Notes: generated from the letters alone by a model not told the origin. A stretch of DNA of 64,000 nucleotides from an uncultured Cellulophaga sp. (GCA_947496695.1 CANMEI010000001.1:512756-576755), one strand, 5' to 3'. Counted from the stretch's first letter, positions 26,768 to 36,749 are shown. Numbers and translations are program-made.

Positions 26768-28135
26768 ATCTTTCTTAATTTCTTTTCTTAAAAAATACCC
26801 TGTAACTATTGTAGCTAAAACATCGGCAATAGGAAAGGAAATCCAAACTCCTAGCTCATTAAAGTAGCTTGGCAATATCAATATTAAAGGAATAAAAAAG
26901 AAACCTTGTCTAGTTAATGTTAATAATAATGCTGGAGTCGCTTTTCCAATTGCCTGAAAATAAGCTGCTCCTATTAATTGCAAAGCTATTATTGGTGTTG
27001 CTGCAAAAACCATTCGCATAGCAAAAGGAGAATGCTCTAGAACATAAATATTAACTGCTAGTTCAGTTTCAGAAATTCCCTCTTTTGTACTTAAAAAAAG
27101 TGAAGCTATTTCACTAGGAAAAATCATTAAACCAATGAAAACAATAGTTGCCAAAATAGACGCATATTTTATAGCCGTGTTGATACTCAACCGTACCCTT
27201 TGATATTTTTTAGCTCCATAATTATAACCTGCAATAGGCAAAAAGCCCTGTGTAACACCAAATACCGGAAACAATGCAAACATAAGCATGCGCCCCACAA
27301 TAGCATAAACAGCAACCATTGCTTCCCCTCCTAAACCAAAGAGTATATTATTCATTAATAAGTATACAATGCTTGTAGTTGCCTGCCTTGCCATAGTTAC
27401 AAAACCTAAAGAAGCTATTTCTTTAAGTATAGGAAAATCAAATTTTAAATGGGTTATGTTTATTTTTAATTCTGATTTTTTTGATGCAAAAAAATAAAAT
27501 ACATATGAAAAACAAAGTAAATAACCCGCTGTAGTTGCCCATGCCGCTCCGGCCATTCCACAATCGAAAATATAAATGAAAACATAATCCATAATTAAGT
27601 TCCCAATTGAAGGAATTATCATGGCTATCATAGCAAATTTTGGTTTTCCTTCTGCTCTAATAACAGAGTTCCCTAACATGCATAATGCAAGAAAAGGTAC
27701 TCCATACAAAACAATGGTATAATATACCTTAGCAGGCTCAAAAATAGTACCTTTTCCGCCAAAAGCAGGAATAATAGCATCAACATAGTATAGTCCTAAA
27801 ATAACCATCGTAATGGTTATTAAAAGTGTTAATGCAATTTGATTACCAAAGGTTTTTAATGCTTTTTCATGTAGGTTTGCTCCAAGCGCTCTTGAAATAA
27901 TGCTTGAACCACCAATACCAACTGACATACCTAATGCTGCAATAAAGAAAGATACTGGCAATACAACATTTATAGCCGCAATAGCTATAGAACCAATCCA
28001 GTTTCCTACAAAAATAGAATCAACCAATACATTTAGTGACATTACCAAAATACCTATTGATGCAGGCACTGCTTGGTTGATCAATAATTTACCTATTGGT
28101 TGTGTTCCTAATTTTTCTGCAGAAATATTTGTCAT
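26759..28135 (-). CDS. MATE family efflux transporter
   Basis: 458 residues with twelve predicted spans in two six-span halves. N-terminal IGKLLINQAVPASIGILVMSLNVLVDSIFVGNWIG and the second-half VFGVTQGFLPIAGYNYGAK are typical of the NorM/DinF superfamily. It exports drugs or metabolites by cation antiport. Its ATG overlaps the hemH stop (TAATG), so it is translated with ferrochelatase; a link to porphyrin or heme export is possible but speculative. Confidence 0.92.
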   Translation of the reverse strand: MTNISAEKLGTQPIGKLLINQAVPASIGILVMSLNVLVDSIFVGNWIGSIAIAAINVVLPVSFFIAALGMSVGIGGSSIISRALGANLHEKALKTFGNQIALTLLITITMVILGLYYVDAIIPAFGGKGTIFEPAKVYYTIVLYGVPFLALCMLGNSVIRAEGKPKFAMIAMIIPSIGNLIMDYVFIYIFDCGMAGAAWATTAGYLLCFSYVFYFFASKKSELKINITHLKFDFPILKEIASLGFVTMARQATTSIVYLLMNNILFGLGGEAMVAVYAIVGRMLMFALFPVFGVTQGFLPIAGYNYGAKKYQRVRLSINTAIKYASILATIVFIGLMIFPSEIASLFLSTKEGISETELAVNIYVLEHSPFAMRMVFAATPIIALQLIGAAYFQAIGKATPALLLTLTRQGFFFIPLILILPSYFNELGVWISFPIADVLATIVTGYFLRKEIKKDLV

Positions 28136-29166
28136 TATGCAGGAAGTTTACCGCTATCTTCCCACTCATTCACCCATTTCGCCATTACTTCTACCCAATC
28201 ATCACTATCATTTAAGCAAGGAATATGTTTATACCCTTCACCACCGGCCTCAGTATATTGCTCTTTACCTTCCATTGCAATCTCTTCTAAAGTTTCTAAA
28301 CAATCAGCAACAAAAGCAGGAGTAATTACCGCTAATTTTTTCTTACCTTCTTTCGGAAAGCGTTCAAATTCAAAATCTGTATAAGGTTTCAACCACGGAT
28401 CTTTTGGTAATCGAGATTGGAATGATATACTCACTTTATCTTTTGGTAAGTTTAAAAAAGCTCTTACACTTTCAGTCGTATCAAAACATTGGTGACGGTA
28501 ACAGGTATTATGTGCTACCGAGTTTGTTTGACAACAGCTACCATCTATTTTACAATGAAAACGTGTTGGATCTGATTTTCTAATATGACGTTCAGGAATT
28601 CCGTGGTATGAAAATAAAACATGATCATAATCAAAACCTTCTAATTCTTTTCCTATACTTTCAGATAGTACTTTTATATATTCTGGATTTTTATAAAATG
28701 CAGGAAGTGTTGTAAATTTCATCTCCGGAAAAAATTCATCTTTCACCTCCATAGCCTTCACAACAACTGTTTCATATGATGACATTGCATATTGTGGATA
28801 CATTGGCACTAACAAAACCTCATCAACACCTTTATCTTTCAATTCTTGTAACGCTTTTTTAATGGTCATACTACCATAACGCATACCTAATGCGACAGGC
28901 ATTTTAGTATGCTTACGAACTTTCTCAGTAAAACGTTCAGAAATAACAATTAAAGGAGATCCTTCTTCCCACCAAATTTTAGCATAAGCTTCAGCTGATT
29001 TTTTTGGTCTTGTCTGAAGAATAATACCTCGTACAATTATGTTTCTTAAAACTGTAGATACATCAATTACACGTTCGTCCATTAAAAACTCATCTAAATA
29101 TGGCTTTACATCTTTTGCTGTTGGACTATCTGGCGAACCTAAATTAACTAATAAAACTCCTTTCAT
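28135..29166 (-). CDS. hemH: Ferrochelatase
   Basis: 343 residues. GVLLVNLGSPDSP at the start, the catalytic histidine H188 in LFSYHGIPERHI, and ITPAFVADCLETLEEI with the conserved glutamate complete the family pattern. It inserts Fe2+ into protoporphyrin IX. Between 205 and 227 lies a cysteine cluster, C205, C211, C212, C222 and C227, in the segment after SDPTRFH, which could hold a metal or iron-sulphur centre. A minus-strand TATTTTTG box precedes the start by 25 nt. It is transcribed with the MATE pump. Confidence 0.94.
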   Translation of the reverse strand: MKGVLLVNLGSPDSPTAKDVKPYLDEFLMDERVIDVSTVLRNIIVRGIILQTRPKKSAEAYAKIWWEEGSPLIVISERFTEKVRKHTKMPVALGMRYGSMTIKKALQELKDKGVDEVLLVPMYPQYAMSSYETVVVKAMEVKDEFFPEMKFTTLPAFYKNPEYIKVLSESIGKELEGFDYDHVLFSYHGIPERHIRKSDPTRFHCKIDGSCCQTNSVAHNTCYRHQCFDTTESVRAFLNLPKDKVSISFQSRLPKDPWLKPYTDFEFERFPKEGKKKLAVITPAFVADCLETLEEIAMEGKEQYTEAGGEGYKHIPCLNDSDDWVEVMAKWVNEWEDSGKLPA

Positions 29167-29191
29167 TCTATTTCAATTTTCTTAACTAAAG

Positions 29192-29199
29192 CAAAAATA
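29192..29199 (-). promoter_or_regulatory. -7 box for hemH
   Basis: Minus-strand TATTTTTG, 25 nt before the hemH start. No clear -33 element. Confidence 0.45.
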
Positions 29200-29336
29200 A
29201 CACATGCTAATTTTAAAAGCTGTAATATTTTAATTACTTTATCTATGATTCCATAGTTATATTCAATTTTCACACAGAATTAACAGCAAAACAAGAGTCT
29301 TTTCTTATGTTGCAGTAATTCATAAAATTAAAAATA

Positions 29337-30395
29337 ATGTTTACAAACCTATTTGATAAACCAAAAACATTCATAATTATACTAGGTACTGTTTTAACAT
29401 TGGTACTTTTTCAATTTATTACTGTACGAATTTTAAGAAGGTTTGGTAAAGACCCAAAATATTTAATAAACAAAAGCGAAATTAAAAAGTTAAGCATACC
29501 TATTTTTATACTTTTCTTAGGTGTTTTACTTAGTGTAAGAATTATTCATAAAAATTTAGGTATTACCGAGTTATCATATGCACTTGGAAAAATAAGTACT
29601 TTGCTTATTATTTTATCTATAACTTGGTTAATAATTGTTGTTTTAAAAGTTATTAAAAGAAAAGTTATCTCAAAATATGATGTAAATGCCTCAAACAATT
29701 TAAAAGCCAGACAGGTATATACTCAGTTTAATATTTTAGAGCGTATTATTATTTTCATTATTGTAATTCTAGCAATTGGTATTGAATTAATGAGTTTTGA
29801 TAGTATAAAGGAAATTGGAGTAAGTATTTTTGCTTCAGCAGGTGTTGCTGGTATTGTTATTGGTTTTTCTGCCCAAAAAATGATTGGTAGTATACTGGCA
29901 GGAATTCAAATTGCAATAGCACAACCAATAAAAATGGATGACGTTGTAATTGTTGAGGGTGAATGGGGGCGCATTGAAGAAATAACCTTAACCTATGTAG
30001 TAGTTAATATTTGGGATAAAAGGCGCCTAATATTACCTACTACATATTTTATTGAAAAGCCATTTCAAAACTGGACAAAAACTTCTTCTGATATATTAGG
30101 TACTGTTTTTTTACATACTGATTATAATGTACCTTTTGATGAACTTAGAAAAGAACTAACTAGAGTTTTAGAAAGTACCGATCTTTGGGATGGTAAAGTA
30201 AATGTTTTACAAGTTACTGATTCATTAGCACAAAGTGTAGAAATTAGAGCTTTAATGAGTGCTAAAGATTCACCAACAGCATGGGACTTACGTGTTTTAG
30301 TAAGAGAAAAATTAATTACCTTTTTACAAGAAAATTATCCTGAAAGCATTGCACGCACAAGAATAGTTTTGAAAAACAACGACGAAACAAAATAG
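29337..30395 (+). CDS. MscS family mechanosensitive ion channel
   Basis: 352 residues. Four membrane spans (about 13-31, 50-70, 85-105, 128-150) precede the pore helix and beta domain with GIVIGFSAQKMIGSILAGIQIAIAQPIKMDDVV, the core MscS signature, then EGEWGRIEEITLTYVVVNIWD. It opens under membrane tension to release solutes. The next two + strand genes follow at short distance. Confidence 0.92.
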   Translation: MFTNLFDKPKTFIIILGTVLTLVLFQFITVRILRRFGKDPKYLINKSEIKKLSIPIFILFLGVLLSVRIIHKNLGITELSYALGKISTLLIILSITWLIIVVLKVIKRKVISKYDVNASNNLKARQVYTQFNILERIIIFIIVILAIGIELMSFDSIKEIGVSIFASAGVAGIVIGFSAQKMIGSILAGIQIAIAQPIKMDDVVIVEGEWGRIEEITLTYVVVNIWDKRRLILPTTYFIEKPFQNWTKTSSDILGTVFLHTDYNVPFDELRKELTRVLESTDLWDGKVNVLQVTDSLAQSVEIRALMSAKDSPTAWDLRVLVREKLITFLQENYPESIARTRIVLKNNDETK

Positions 30396-30430
30396 ATTAA
30401 AATAATAATACGTTATAATAAATATATACA

Positions 30431-33400
30431 ATGTTTTCTATTCGTTTTATGAAAATAAACACATTTACTAAATTATTTTTTATTCTTATTTTTATAAACG
30501 GAGCCATTGCAATACATGCGCAAGAAAAAAATAGTTTACTCTGGGAGATTTCAGGAAATGGATTAACGCAAAGCTCCTATCTCTATGGAACAATGCATGT
30601 TAGTAAAAAAATTGCTTTCCGATTAGACGATGTATTTTTTGAAGCACTTAACAAAAGTGAAGTTATAGCTTTAGAATCTGACCCAAATACATGGCTAGAG
30701 ATTGATGACCCTTCAGGTTTTGGTGAAAGTTTTATGACAAAAGGGTTTTATAATAGATCTTTCACAATGGATCCTCCTAGAAAAGAAGAAATAGCTGCTT
30801 TTCTAGGTCTTAATGATAAAATGATCAATAACATTTTATACCGAACTGATCTAAATTCTCAAAATTTTGAAGAAGATACTTATCTTGATATGTTTATTTA
30901 TCAAGCAGGAAAAAAATTTAACAAACCTATTGTTGCTCTTGAAGACAATGAAGAATCATCAACTTTAGTTGGCCGAGCAAGTTTTAACAGCTTAAAAGAT
31001 AGACCTGCAGAATGGTTGCAAAAAAAAATGCAACTACAAGAACCTTTGCAACTTTTAGAGGACGCATATAGAGAACGAAATATTAATTTATTAGACTCTT
31101 TAGATCAAGGCATGTATACCAACTACTACTTAAAAAACATGTTGTACATCCGTAACCAGAATATGGCAATTAAGCTTGATTCTGTAATGAAAAACTCAAA
31201 AGTATTTGCAGGTATTGGCGCTGCTCATTTACCAGGTAAAAATGGCGTTATTTCTTTATTAAGAAAAAAAGGGTATAATGTTAAAGCTTTAACCTCAAGA
31301 ACTACAAGAAAAGGAAACAAATTAAAAGAAATTTTTGAAGAAAAAATAAAAGAAAACAACTATAGTTTAAAAACAGTTGATGACAATTTTTTCTCCATAC
31401 TATTACCAAATAATTTATACCCAATAGCTGAATATTCTAATACATTTTATGTTTCGCCCGACTTAGCAAATGGAAGTTTTTTTACAGCTAATAGAATTCC
31501 TACATTTTCATATTTAGACAAAAACAAAGCATTTACAATTGAAACTATTGATCATCTTCTTTTTGAAAATATACCAGGTAAGATTATTGAAAAAAAATTC
31601 ATTATAAAAAATGAATATAATGGGATTGATATTAGAAACATTCTCAAAAATGGAGAAGCACAACGCTATCAAATTTTTATAACTCCTTTAGAAATTATAA
31701 TATTTAAAATGGGTGGACATGATAGCTATGTGACGCAATATTCCGATAAAATTTTTAATAGTATAAAACTCAAAAGCTTAAATTCTAATCTAAAAAAAAT
31801 AACTTCAAAATATGACGATTTTGAAGTTAATATGCCCGAAACATATACATTTACAAATACAAAAAGAAATGGTAATCGATTAATTCAGGCATATGATTCA
31901 ATAAATAATACCTATCAGTTTTTAAAAAAATCAACTTTACATGATTATAACTTTATTGAAGAAGATACTTTTGAATTAAAGCAAATTCAAAAAATATTTT
32001 ATAAAAAACTAGCTCTAGAAGAAAGCTATAATCAATTTAAAAATAATAGCCTATCATCATCAGCTACAATTGATACTTTAACTAATAAAAAACTACATTT
32101 ATTTACAAAATTAAAAGGGCATGATTACTATTTACTAGGTATGGTAACTGAAAATCCTGAGCTTGCTACTGCGTATTTTAATTCCTTTAAAATAAAAAAT
32201 CCAAAGTATTCAGAAAGTTTTATAAAAGTGAAAGATACCGCTTTGTTTTTTTCAGCAATAACCTCCGTTAAACCACCAAAATTTGTTGCAAATAGCAATG
32301 ACTATCAAAAAAAGGAAATAAAACCTTATAATGCTTACAGTAAAAAAACAGTCTATCAAAACAAAAATAATGAAGCCATAGCTGTTCAATTAAACAAATC
32401 TCATGATCTGTTAATGTTTCCTAGTATTGACTCTATATGGACATTAAGAAAAAAATTATATGCAAAAGAAGAGTTTAACATTAGAAACTATTCAACAAAA
32501 AACACCAAAGAAGGTTACAGTGAGCTACAACTTACACTTACTGACACTGCAAGTACCCGTGGAATTTTAATTAAAAATATAATTAAAGGAGGCTTACTAT
32601 ACGAACTAAAAGCCGTTATTGATACAACACAAAAACCAAGTAAATATATAACTGAATTTTTTAATAATTTTAAACCTTTAGACACTTTAATTGGTAAAGA
32701 TTTAATTGCAGATAAAACCACAATTTTTTTTAATGCATTAAAAGCAAATGATAGTATTGCACTAAGTGGTTATCCATTTATTGCTTTCAATAAATCGCAC
32801 ATTGATTCACTTAGATATTACATTTCTGAATTTGATTACAGTGAGGATCAAAAAAAAATACAAAGCTTTTTAATTCAACGTCTGACAGAATTAGATGATT
32901 CTGAATCAATGGAATTTTACACTAATTTTTATCAGAACTCATATAATAATTCTTCATCTCAAACTAAAATTCTACAAGCAATAGCTAAAAAATCGACTGA
33001 ATTATCAGGCGAACAACTTTTAAGTTTAATGTCTAAAGACTTACCTTTAGTTTCTAGTGATTATGAAATTTATCAAATATTCAAACCCTATATGGACAGC
33101 CTAACTTTGGCTAAAAAATTATATCCTGAAATATTAGATTATAGTGCCATTGAAGAGTATAAATCACCCATATTCTCACTTTTAGCACAACTAAAAACAA
33201 ATGGTCTTATAAAACCTAAGATTTATAAAAAATTCAGAAAACAGATGTTGAATGATGCTAAAATCCAGCTAAAAAGAGAATTGGGTAACACTTCAAATAA
33301 CAACATTAATAATTACCAAGTAAACCTTTTAAATGTAAAAAAGAAAAATGTTTTAGAGAGTTATATTCAGTTATTACATCCATTTATTAAAGAAAAAGAA

Positions 33401-33970
33401 GTTCAATTATTTTTTGACAAATTATCGTTATTAAATGATGCTGAAATACAAACTACTAAAATAGCCCTTTTACTCTCTTCAGGAAATATAGTTGACGCTT
33501 TAGAAATAGAAAATTTAGCAAACGAATTAGACAGTAGAAATCTCTTGTTTACAAAATTGAAAAATGTTGGAAAGCTATCTTTTTTTCCTGAAAAATTTAA
33601 AACCCAACAAATGCTTTCCGAAGCACAACTATTTGAAAATAAAGGATATAATAAATTTACAGATTCTATAAACTTTATTGCTAAGAAAAATATTACTTTT
33701 CGGAATAAAAAATATGTAGCATATGCATTTAAATATAGTAATGGTAGTGATTACGACAAAAATTTTAAAATGTATATGGCTATTTACAAAGATGATTCAA
33801 AACTAAAATCTGAGCCATTTTACAAAAATAATGGTCGAAGAATTGAAGATACTGATACTGATGAAGAAACTCTGAATTTGGTTATTGATGAGTTTATTTT
33901 AAAAGACAGAAAACGTGCAGAGGTTTACACACCTAATACATTAAATAATTTCGGCTTTTATGACTACTAA
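30431..33970 (+). CDS. Giant secreted TraB/GumN family protein
   Basis: 1179 residues; start may be the ATG at 30449. A signal peptide ends about residue 31 (IHAQ). Residues about 35-300 form a TraB/GumN domain: SSYLYGTMHVSKKIAFRLDD at the N-terminal motif and FAGIGAAHLPGKNGVISLLRKKGYNV at the C-terminal one; these proteins are related to Tiki-type metalloproteases. The remaining 880 residues are not recognised: two or three repeated beta-rich units (each opening like FSILLPNNLYPIAE and FEVNMPETYTF), then a long helical region from about 760. Its end overlaps the next gene by 11 bp. Confidence 0.85.
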   Translation: MFSIRFMKINTFTKLFFILIFINGAIAIHAQEKNSLLWEISGNGLTQSSYLYGTMHVSKKIAFRLDDVFFEALNKSEVIALESDPNTWLEIDDPSGFGESFMTKGFYNRSFTMDPPRKEEIAAFLGLNDKMINNILYRTDLNSQNFEEDTYLDMFIYQAGKKFNKPIVALEDNEESSTLVGRASFNSLKDRPAEWLQKKMQLQEPLQLLEDAYRERNINLLDSLDQGMYTNYYLKNMLYIRNQNMAIKLDSVMKNSKVFAGIGAAHLPGKNGVISLLRKKGYNVKALTSRTTRKGNKLKEIFEEKIKENNYSLKTVDDNFFSILLPNNLYPIAEYSNTFYVSPDLANGSFFTANRIPTFSYLDKNKAFTIETIDHLLFENIPGKIIEKKFIIKNEYNGIDIRNILKNGEAQRYQIFITPLEIIIFKMGGHDSYVTQYSDKIFNSIKLKSLNSNLKKITSKYDDFEVNMPETYTFTNTKRNGNRLIQAYDSINNTYQFLKKSTLHDYNFIEEDTFELKQIQKIFYKKLALEESYNQFKNNSLSSSATIDTLTNKKLHLFTKLKGHDYYLLGMVTENPELATAYFNSFKIKNPKYSESFIKVKDTALFFSAITSVKPPKFVANSNDYQKKEIKPYNAYSKKTVYQNKNNEAIAVQLNKSHDLLMFPSIDSIWTLRKKLYAKEEFNIRNYSTKNTKEGYSELQLTLTDTASTRGILIKNIIKGGLLYELKAVIDTTQKPSKYITEFFNNFKPLDTLIGKDLIADKTTIFFNALKANDSIALSGYPFIAFNKSHIDSLRYYISEFDYSEDQKKIQSFLIQRLTELDDSESMEFYTNFYQNSYNNSSSQTKILQAIAKKSTELSGEQLLSLMSKDLPLVSSDYEIYQIFKPYMDSLTLAKKLYPEILDYSAIEEYKSPIFSLLAQLKTNGLIKPKIYKKFRKQMLNDAKIQLKRELGNTSNNNINNYQVNLLNVKKKNVLESYIQLLHPFIKEKEVQLFFDKLSLLNDAEIQTTKIALLLSSGNIVDALEIENLANELDSRNLLFTKLKNVGKLSFFPEKFKTQQMLSEAQLFENKGYNKFTDSINFIAKKNITFRNKKYVAYAFKYSNGSDYDKNFKMYMAIYKDDSKLKSEPFYKNNGRRIEDTDTDEETLNLVIDEFILKDRKRAEVYTPNTLNNFGFYDY

Positions 33971-34820
33971 TACCATTACAAAATATATACTTACGCTTAT
34001 TTTAAGTCTAAATTTTTTAGATAGTTTTTCACAACAATTAGTATGTTCTACTCAAGACAAAATAGCGGTAGAGACTAAAATTACACAACTAGAAGCTTTA
34101 ACTAAAGCTAATTTAGGAGAAACTATGGTTGCTGTCGGAAAAACATTTTTAGGCACTCCTTATGTTGCTAAAACTTTAGAAATAGGTGAAACTGAATCTC
34201 TTGTTATTAATTTACAAGGTTTAGATTGTACAACGTTTGTGGAAAATGTATTAGCTTTTAGTTTACTTACTAAAGAAGATAATTCAACATTTGATGACTT
34301 TATAAAAGTTCTTGAGAAAATAAGGTATAAAAACGGAGTTTTAAATGGCTACCCTTCACGTTTACACTATTTTTCAGAATGGATTACTAACAATAATAAA
34401 AAAGGTTTGGTAACTAATATAACAGGTGAAATAGGCGGAACTATTAGTACTAAAAAAATCAATTTTATGAGTACACATCACGAGTTATACCCTTATTTAA
34501 AAAATAATAATGATAATCTAGAAAAGATAAAAGCATCAGAAAACTACTTAAATAATCAAGAGATTTGCATTCTACCTAAAAATGATATAGAAGCTAATGA
34601 GCACCTAATAAAATCAGGAGATATTATTGCCTTAACAACTTCCATTAAAGGATTAGATATTACACATACAGGTATCGCAACACTTGAAAAAGATGGCCGT
34701 ATTCATTTATTACACGCATCAACAACAGGAACCGTAAAAGTGTCTAAAAAATCTTTAGTTGAATATTTAAAAGGAATAAAAAACAATACAGGTATAATCG
34801 TTGTCAGAGCTATTAATTAA
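33960..34820 (+). CDS. DUF1460 (N-acetylmuramoyl-L-alanine amidase-like) protein
   Basis: 286 residues. A signal peptide (1-25) is followed by the DUF1460 domain, an NlpC/P60-like fold: catalytic cysteine in LQGLDCTTFVENV, histidine in DITHTGIATLEKDGRIHLLHAS. Family members in Bacteroidota cleave or recycle peptidoglycan peptides in the periplasm. It overlaps the TraB gene by 11 bp, implying coupling, and ends in a terminator. Confidence 0.9.
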   Translation: MTTNTITKYILTLILSLNFLDSFSQQLVCSTQDKIAVETKITQLEALTKANLGETMVAVGKTFLGTPYVAKTLEIGETESLVINLQGLDCTTFVENVLAFSLLTKEDNSTFDDFIKVLEKIRYKNGVLNGYPSRLHYFSEWITNNNKKGLVTNITGEIGGTISTKKINFMSTHHELYPYLKNNNDNLEKIKASENYLNNQEICILPKNDIEANEHLIKSGDIIALTTSIKGLDITHTGIATLEKDGRIHLLHASTTGTVKVSKKSLVEYLKGIKNNTGIIVVRAIN

Positions 34821-34840
34821 AAACTACAACCAGAAAAAAT

Positions 34841-34883
34841 CAATAAAAAAAGCCACCTTAAACAGGTAGCTTTTTTTTTATTG
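34841..34883. terminator. Bidirectional terminator between DUF1460 and ThuA genes
   Basis: CAATAAAAAAAGCCACC / GGTAGCTTTTTTTTTATTG around a short loop. One position is A-C on the + strand and G-U on the minus strand. Long A and T runs serve both convergent genes. Confidence 0.8.
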
Positions 34884-34902
34884 ATTTAACTGCATTTTAA
34901 AA

Positions 34903-35691
34903 TTATCTATTTAAACACCAGTTAATACCTCCAATTAAATGTTTTCTAAAATCTAAATCATCATAAGAAGATTCAGTATGACCTAAACCTGTATAAAATG
35001 CTCTACCTCCATCATACTCATGATACCAAGCTATTGGGTGATTATCTCCATTTTTACCACCAACATAACTAGTTTCATCTAGCCTTAATAACACATGTAT
35101 ATCTGGGCTAATATCTTTAAAATTATACCACTCATCAAATTGTGACCATGTACTATTTAAATGTTCTGTAGCCATTTGTGAGCCATCAACAACATCTATA
35201 GTTGCACGTTGTTGTTTTGGATGGTTTACAAAATAAGCCCCTACTAATTTTCCATACCAAGGCCATTCATATTCAGTATCAGATGCTGCATGAACACCCA
35301 TATAACTTCCACCATTTTGAATATAAGCTTCAAAAGCATCTTGTTGTTCATTATTCAAAACATCGCCTGTTGTATTCAAAAATAAAACCAATTTATATTT
35401 TGCTAGATTTTCTGTATTAAATTCTGTCGCATCTTCAGTACGAATAATTTTAAAATCATTTCTAATACTTAATTGTTTTAATGTTTTAACACCTGTTTCT
35501 ATTGCACCGTGTCTAAAACCCGCAGTTTTTGTAAACACCAAAACTTGTGGCTTTTCAGGCAACTCATAAACTGTATCTTTTACAGGCTCTGGTTGGTTTA
35601 AAACTACTTCTTGATCAATTTTTGCCCCACCGCAAGCAAAAAACATTACACTTACACCAACCAATAAAATATTTTTTATTAAAAATTTCAT
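34903..35691 (-). CDS. ThuA domain lipoprotein
   Basis: 262 residues. Lipobox FFACG at 16-20 marks a lipoprotein. The ThuA-like (glutamine amidotransferase class I fold) domain covers about 50-260: VLVFTKTAGFRHGAIETGVKTL, GGSYMGVHAASDTEYEWPWYG, NHPKQQRATIDV, GDNHPIAWYHEYDGGRAFYTGLGHT. ThuA proteins are linked to disaccharide utilisation (trehalose). It may serve the same keto-sugar chemistry as the genes at 1-5 kb; this is inferred. Confidence 0.9.
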   Translation of the reverse strand: MKFLIKNILLVGVSVMFFACGGAKIDQEVVLNQPEPVKDTVYELPEKPQVLVFTKTAGFRHGAIETGVKTLKQLSIRNDFKIIRTEDATEFNTENLAKYKLVLFLNTTGDVLNNEQQDAFEAYIQNGGSYMGVHAASDTEYEWPWYGKLVGAYFVNHPKQQRATIDVVDGSQMATEHLNSTWSQFDEWYNFKDISPDIHVLLRLDETSYVGGKNGDNHPIAWYHEYDGGRAFYTGLGHTESSYDDLDFRKHLIGGINWCLNR

Positions 35692-35781
35692 ATTTGCTTT
35701 ATTCTAATATTAATTTATAAATATCGTAATTTCTCTTTTATATTTAGGTAACTTTTTATTAAATATATAATAAATTAAAAT

Positions 35782-36669
35782 TTAACCCGCCAAAGTCATT
35801 AAATATTTTTTAGGGGTTGTTCCATACTTCTTTTTAAAGGCTGCTATAAAATGACTAGATGTGCTGTAACCTACCTTTAGACCAACCTCATTAACATTAT
35901 GTTGCCCACTTTCAAGCATTTTACGAGCATAATCCATCTTGTAATCAAATAAAAAACTAAAGACAGAATCTCCATATATTTGTTTAAAACCTTCTTTCAG
36001 TTTTTTTAATGATAACCCTATTTCTTCTGAAAGCTCATTTAATGTTGGTGGTTCTGCCATTCTAGAAATAATAATTTCTTTAGCATTTCTAATTCTACGA
36101 ACATTATCCTCATCAACTAAAAATGGGCATTGTTCAACATCTGCATCTTCATTTCTATTAAAATAAAGAGATATTAACTCATAAACTTTACCTTTTATAT
36201 ATAGTTCTTTTATTGATGGGTGTAGGTTGTAATTCATCATCTGACTTAAAATAACGGCAATTGCCGGATTAAAAGTTTCTTGACTATAATATTTTTTATC
36301 GGTATTATCTTTACTTAAAAAAGGGATGTAATCTGCCTCTTTAGAAAATAAAGAATGAAATTTTCGAATGGTCATTACAACAGATACTAACCACGAATTA
36401 GGGTTTAATTCTAAATTTAACGGCAAGTCTAATTGTGTATTGTATAACAACAAAGAGCCTTCTTCAGCAACCTCTAAAGCGTAATTACCTTCATTAAAAA
36501 TAAACTTAGCACTACCCTTTAAGCAAAAATGAAATTGTATGAATGAACTGTCTATTTCACGTGTAACTCTTTGCATATGAGCATCATCGTTCTGAATTTT
36601 CAAAACAAAAAAACCATCATCAATCAAGATTTCTTCAAATGAACCTTTAGCGGTATTTTCTTGAGGCAT
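35782..36669 (-). CDS. AraC family transcriptional regulator
   Basis: 295 residues. An N-terminal cupin-like sensor part (about 1-170) with FHFCLKGSAKFIFNEGNYAL is followed by two helix-turn-helix motifs at 205-290: LNELSEEIGLSLKKLKEGFKQIYG and NEVGLKVGYSTSSHFIAAFKKKYGTTPKKY. It is divergent from hemA. A 15-bp perfect inverted repeat lies 18 bp before its start codon. Regulation of the heme genes and of itself is suggested by this layout but not shown. Confidence 0.93.
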   Translation of the reverse strand: MPQENTAKGSFEEILIDDGFFVLKIQNDDAHMQRVTREIDSSFIQFHFCLKGSAKFIFNEGNYALEVAEEGSLLLYNTQLDLPLNLELNPNSWLVSVVMTIRKFHSLFSKEADYIPFLSKDNTDKKYYSQETFNPAIAVILSQMMNYNLHPSIKELYIKGKVYELISLYFNRNEDADVEQCPFLVDEDNVRRIRNAKEIIISRMAEPPTLNELSEEIGLSLKKLKEGFKQIYGDSVFSFLFDYKMDYARKMLESGQHNVNEVGLKVGYSTSSHFIAAFKKKYGTTPKKYLMTLAG

Positions 36670-36687
36670 AATTTTAAAATTTTATAT

Positions 36688-36718
36688 TGTTTTATTTAGA
36701 AACTTTCTAAATAAAACA
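36688..36718. promoter_or_regulatory. Perfect 15-bp inverted repeat upstream of the AraC gene
   Basis: TGTTTTATTTAGAAA and TTTCTAAATAAAACA are exact inverse complements around a single C. The repeat sits between the AraC -7 box and start codon, and within 160 bp of the hemA start. As DNA it is a good dyad operator; as RNA it would be a 12-bp hairpin with an AAACTTT loop in the AraC leader. Confidence 0.6.
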
Positions 36719-36741
36719 TGTTGAACAGTCTTATTTTACAG

Positions 36742-36749
36742 CAAAAATA
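36742..36749 (-). promoter_or_regulatory. -7 box for the AraC gene
   Basis: Minus-strand TATTTTTG, 72 nt before the start codon; its transcript would carry the inverted repeat in the leader. Confidence 0.45.
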
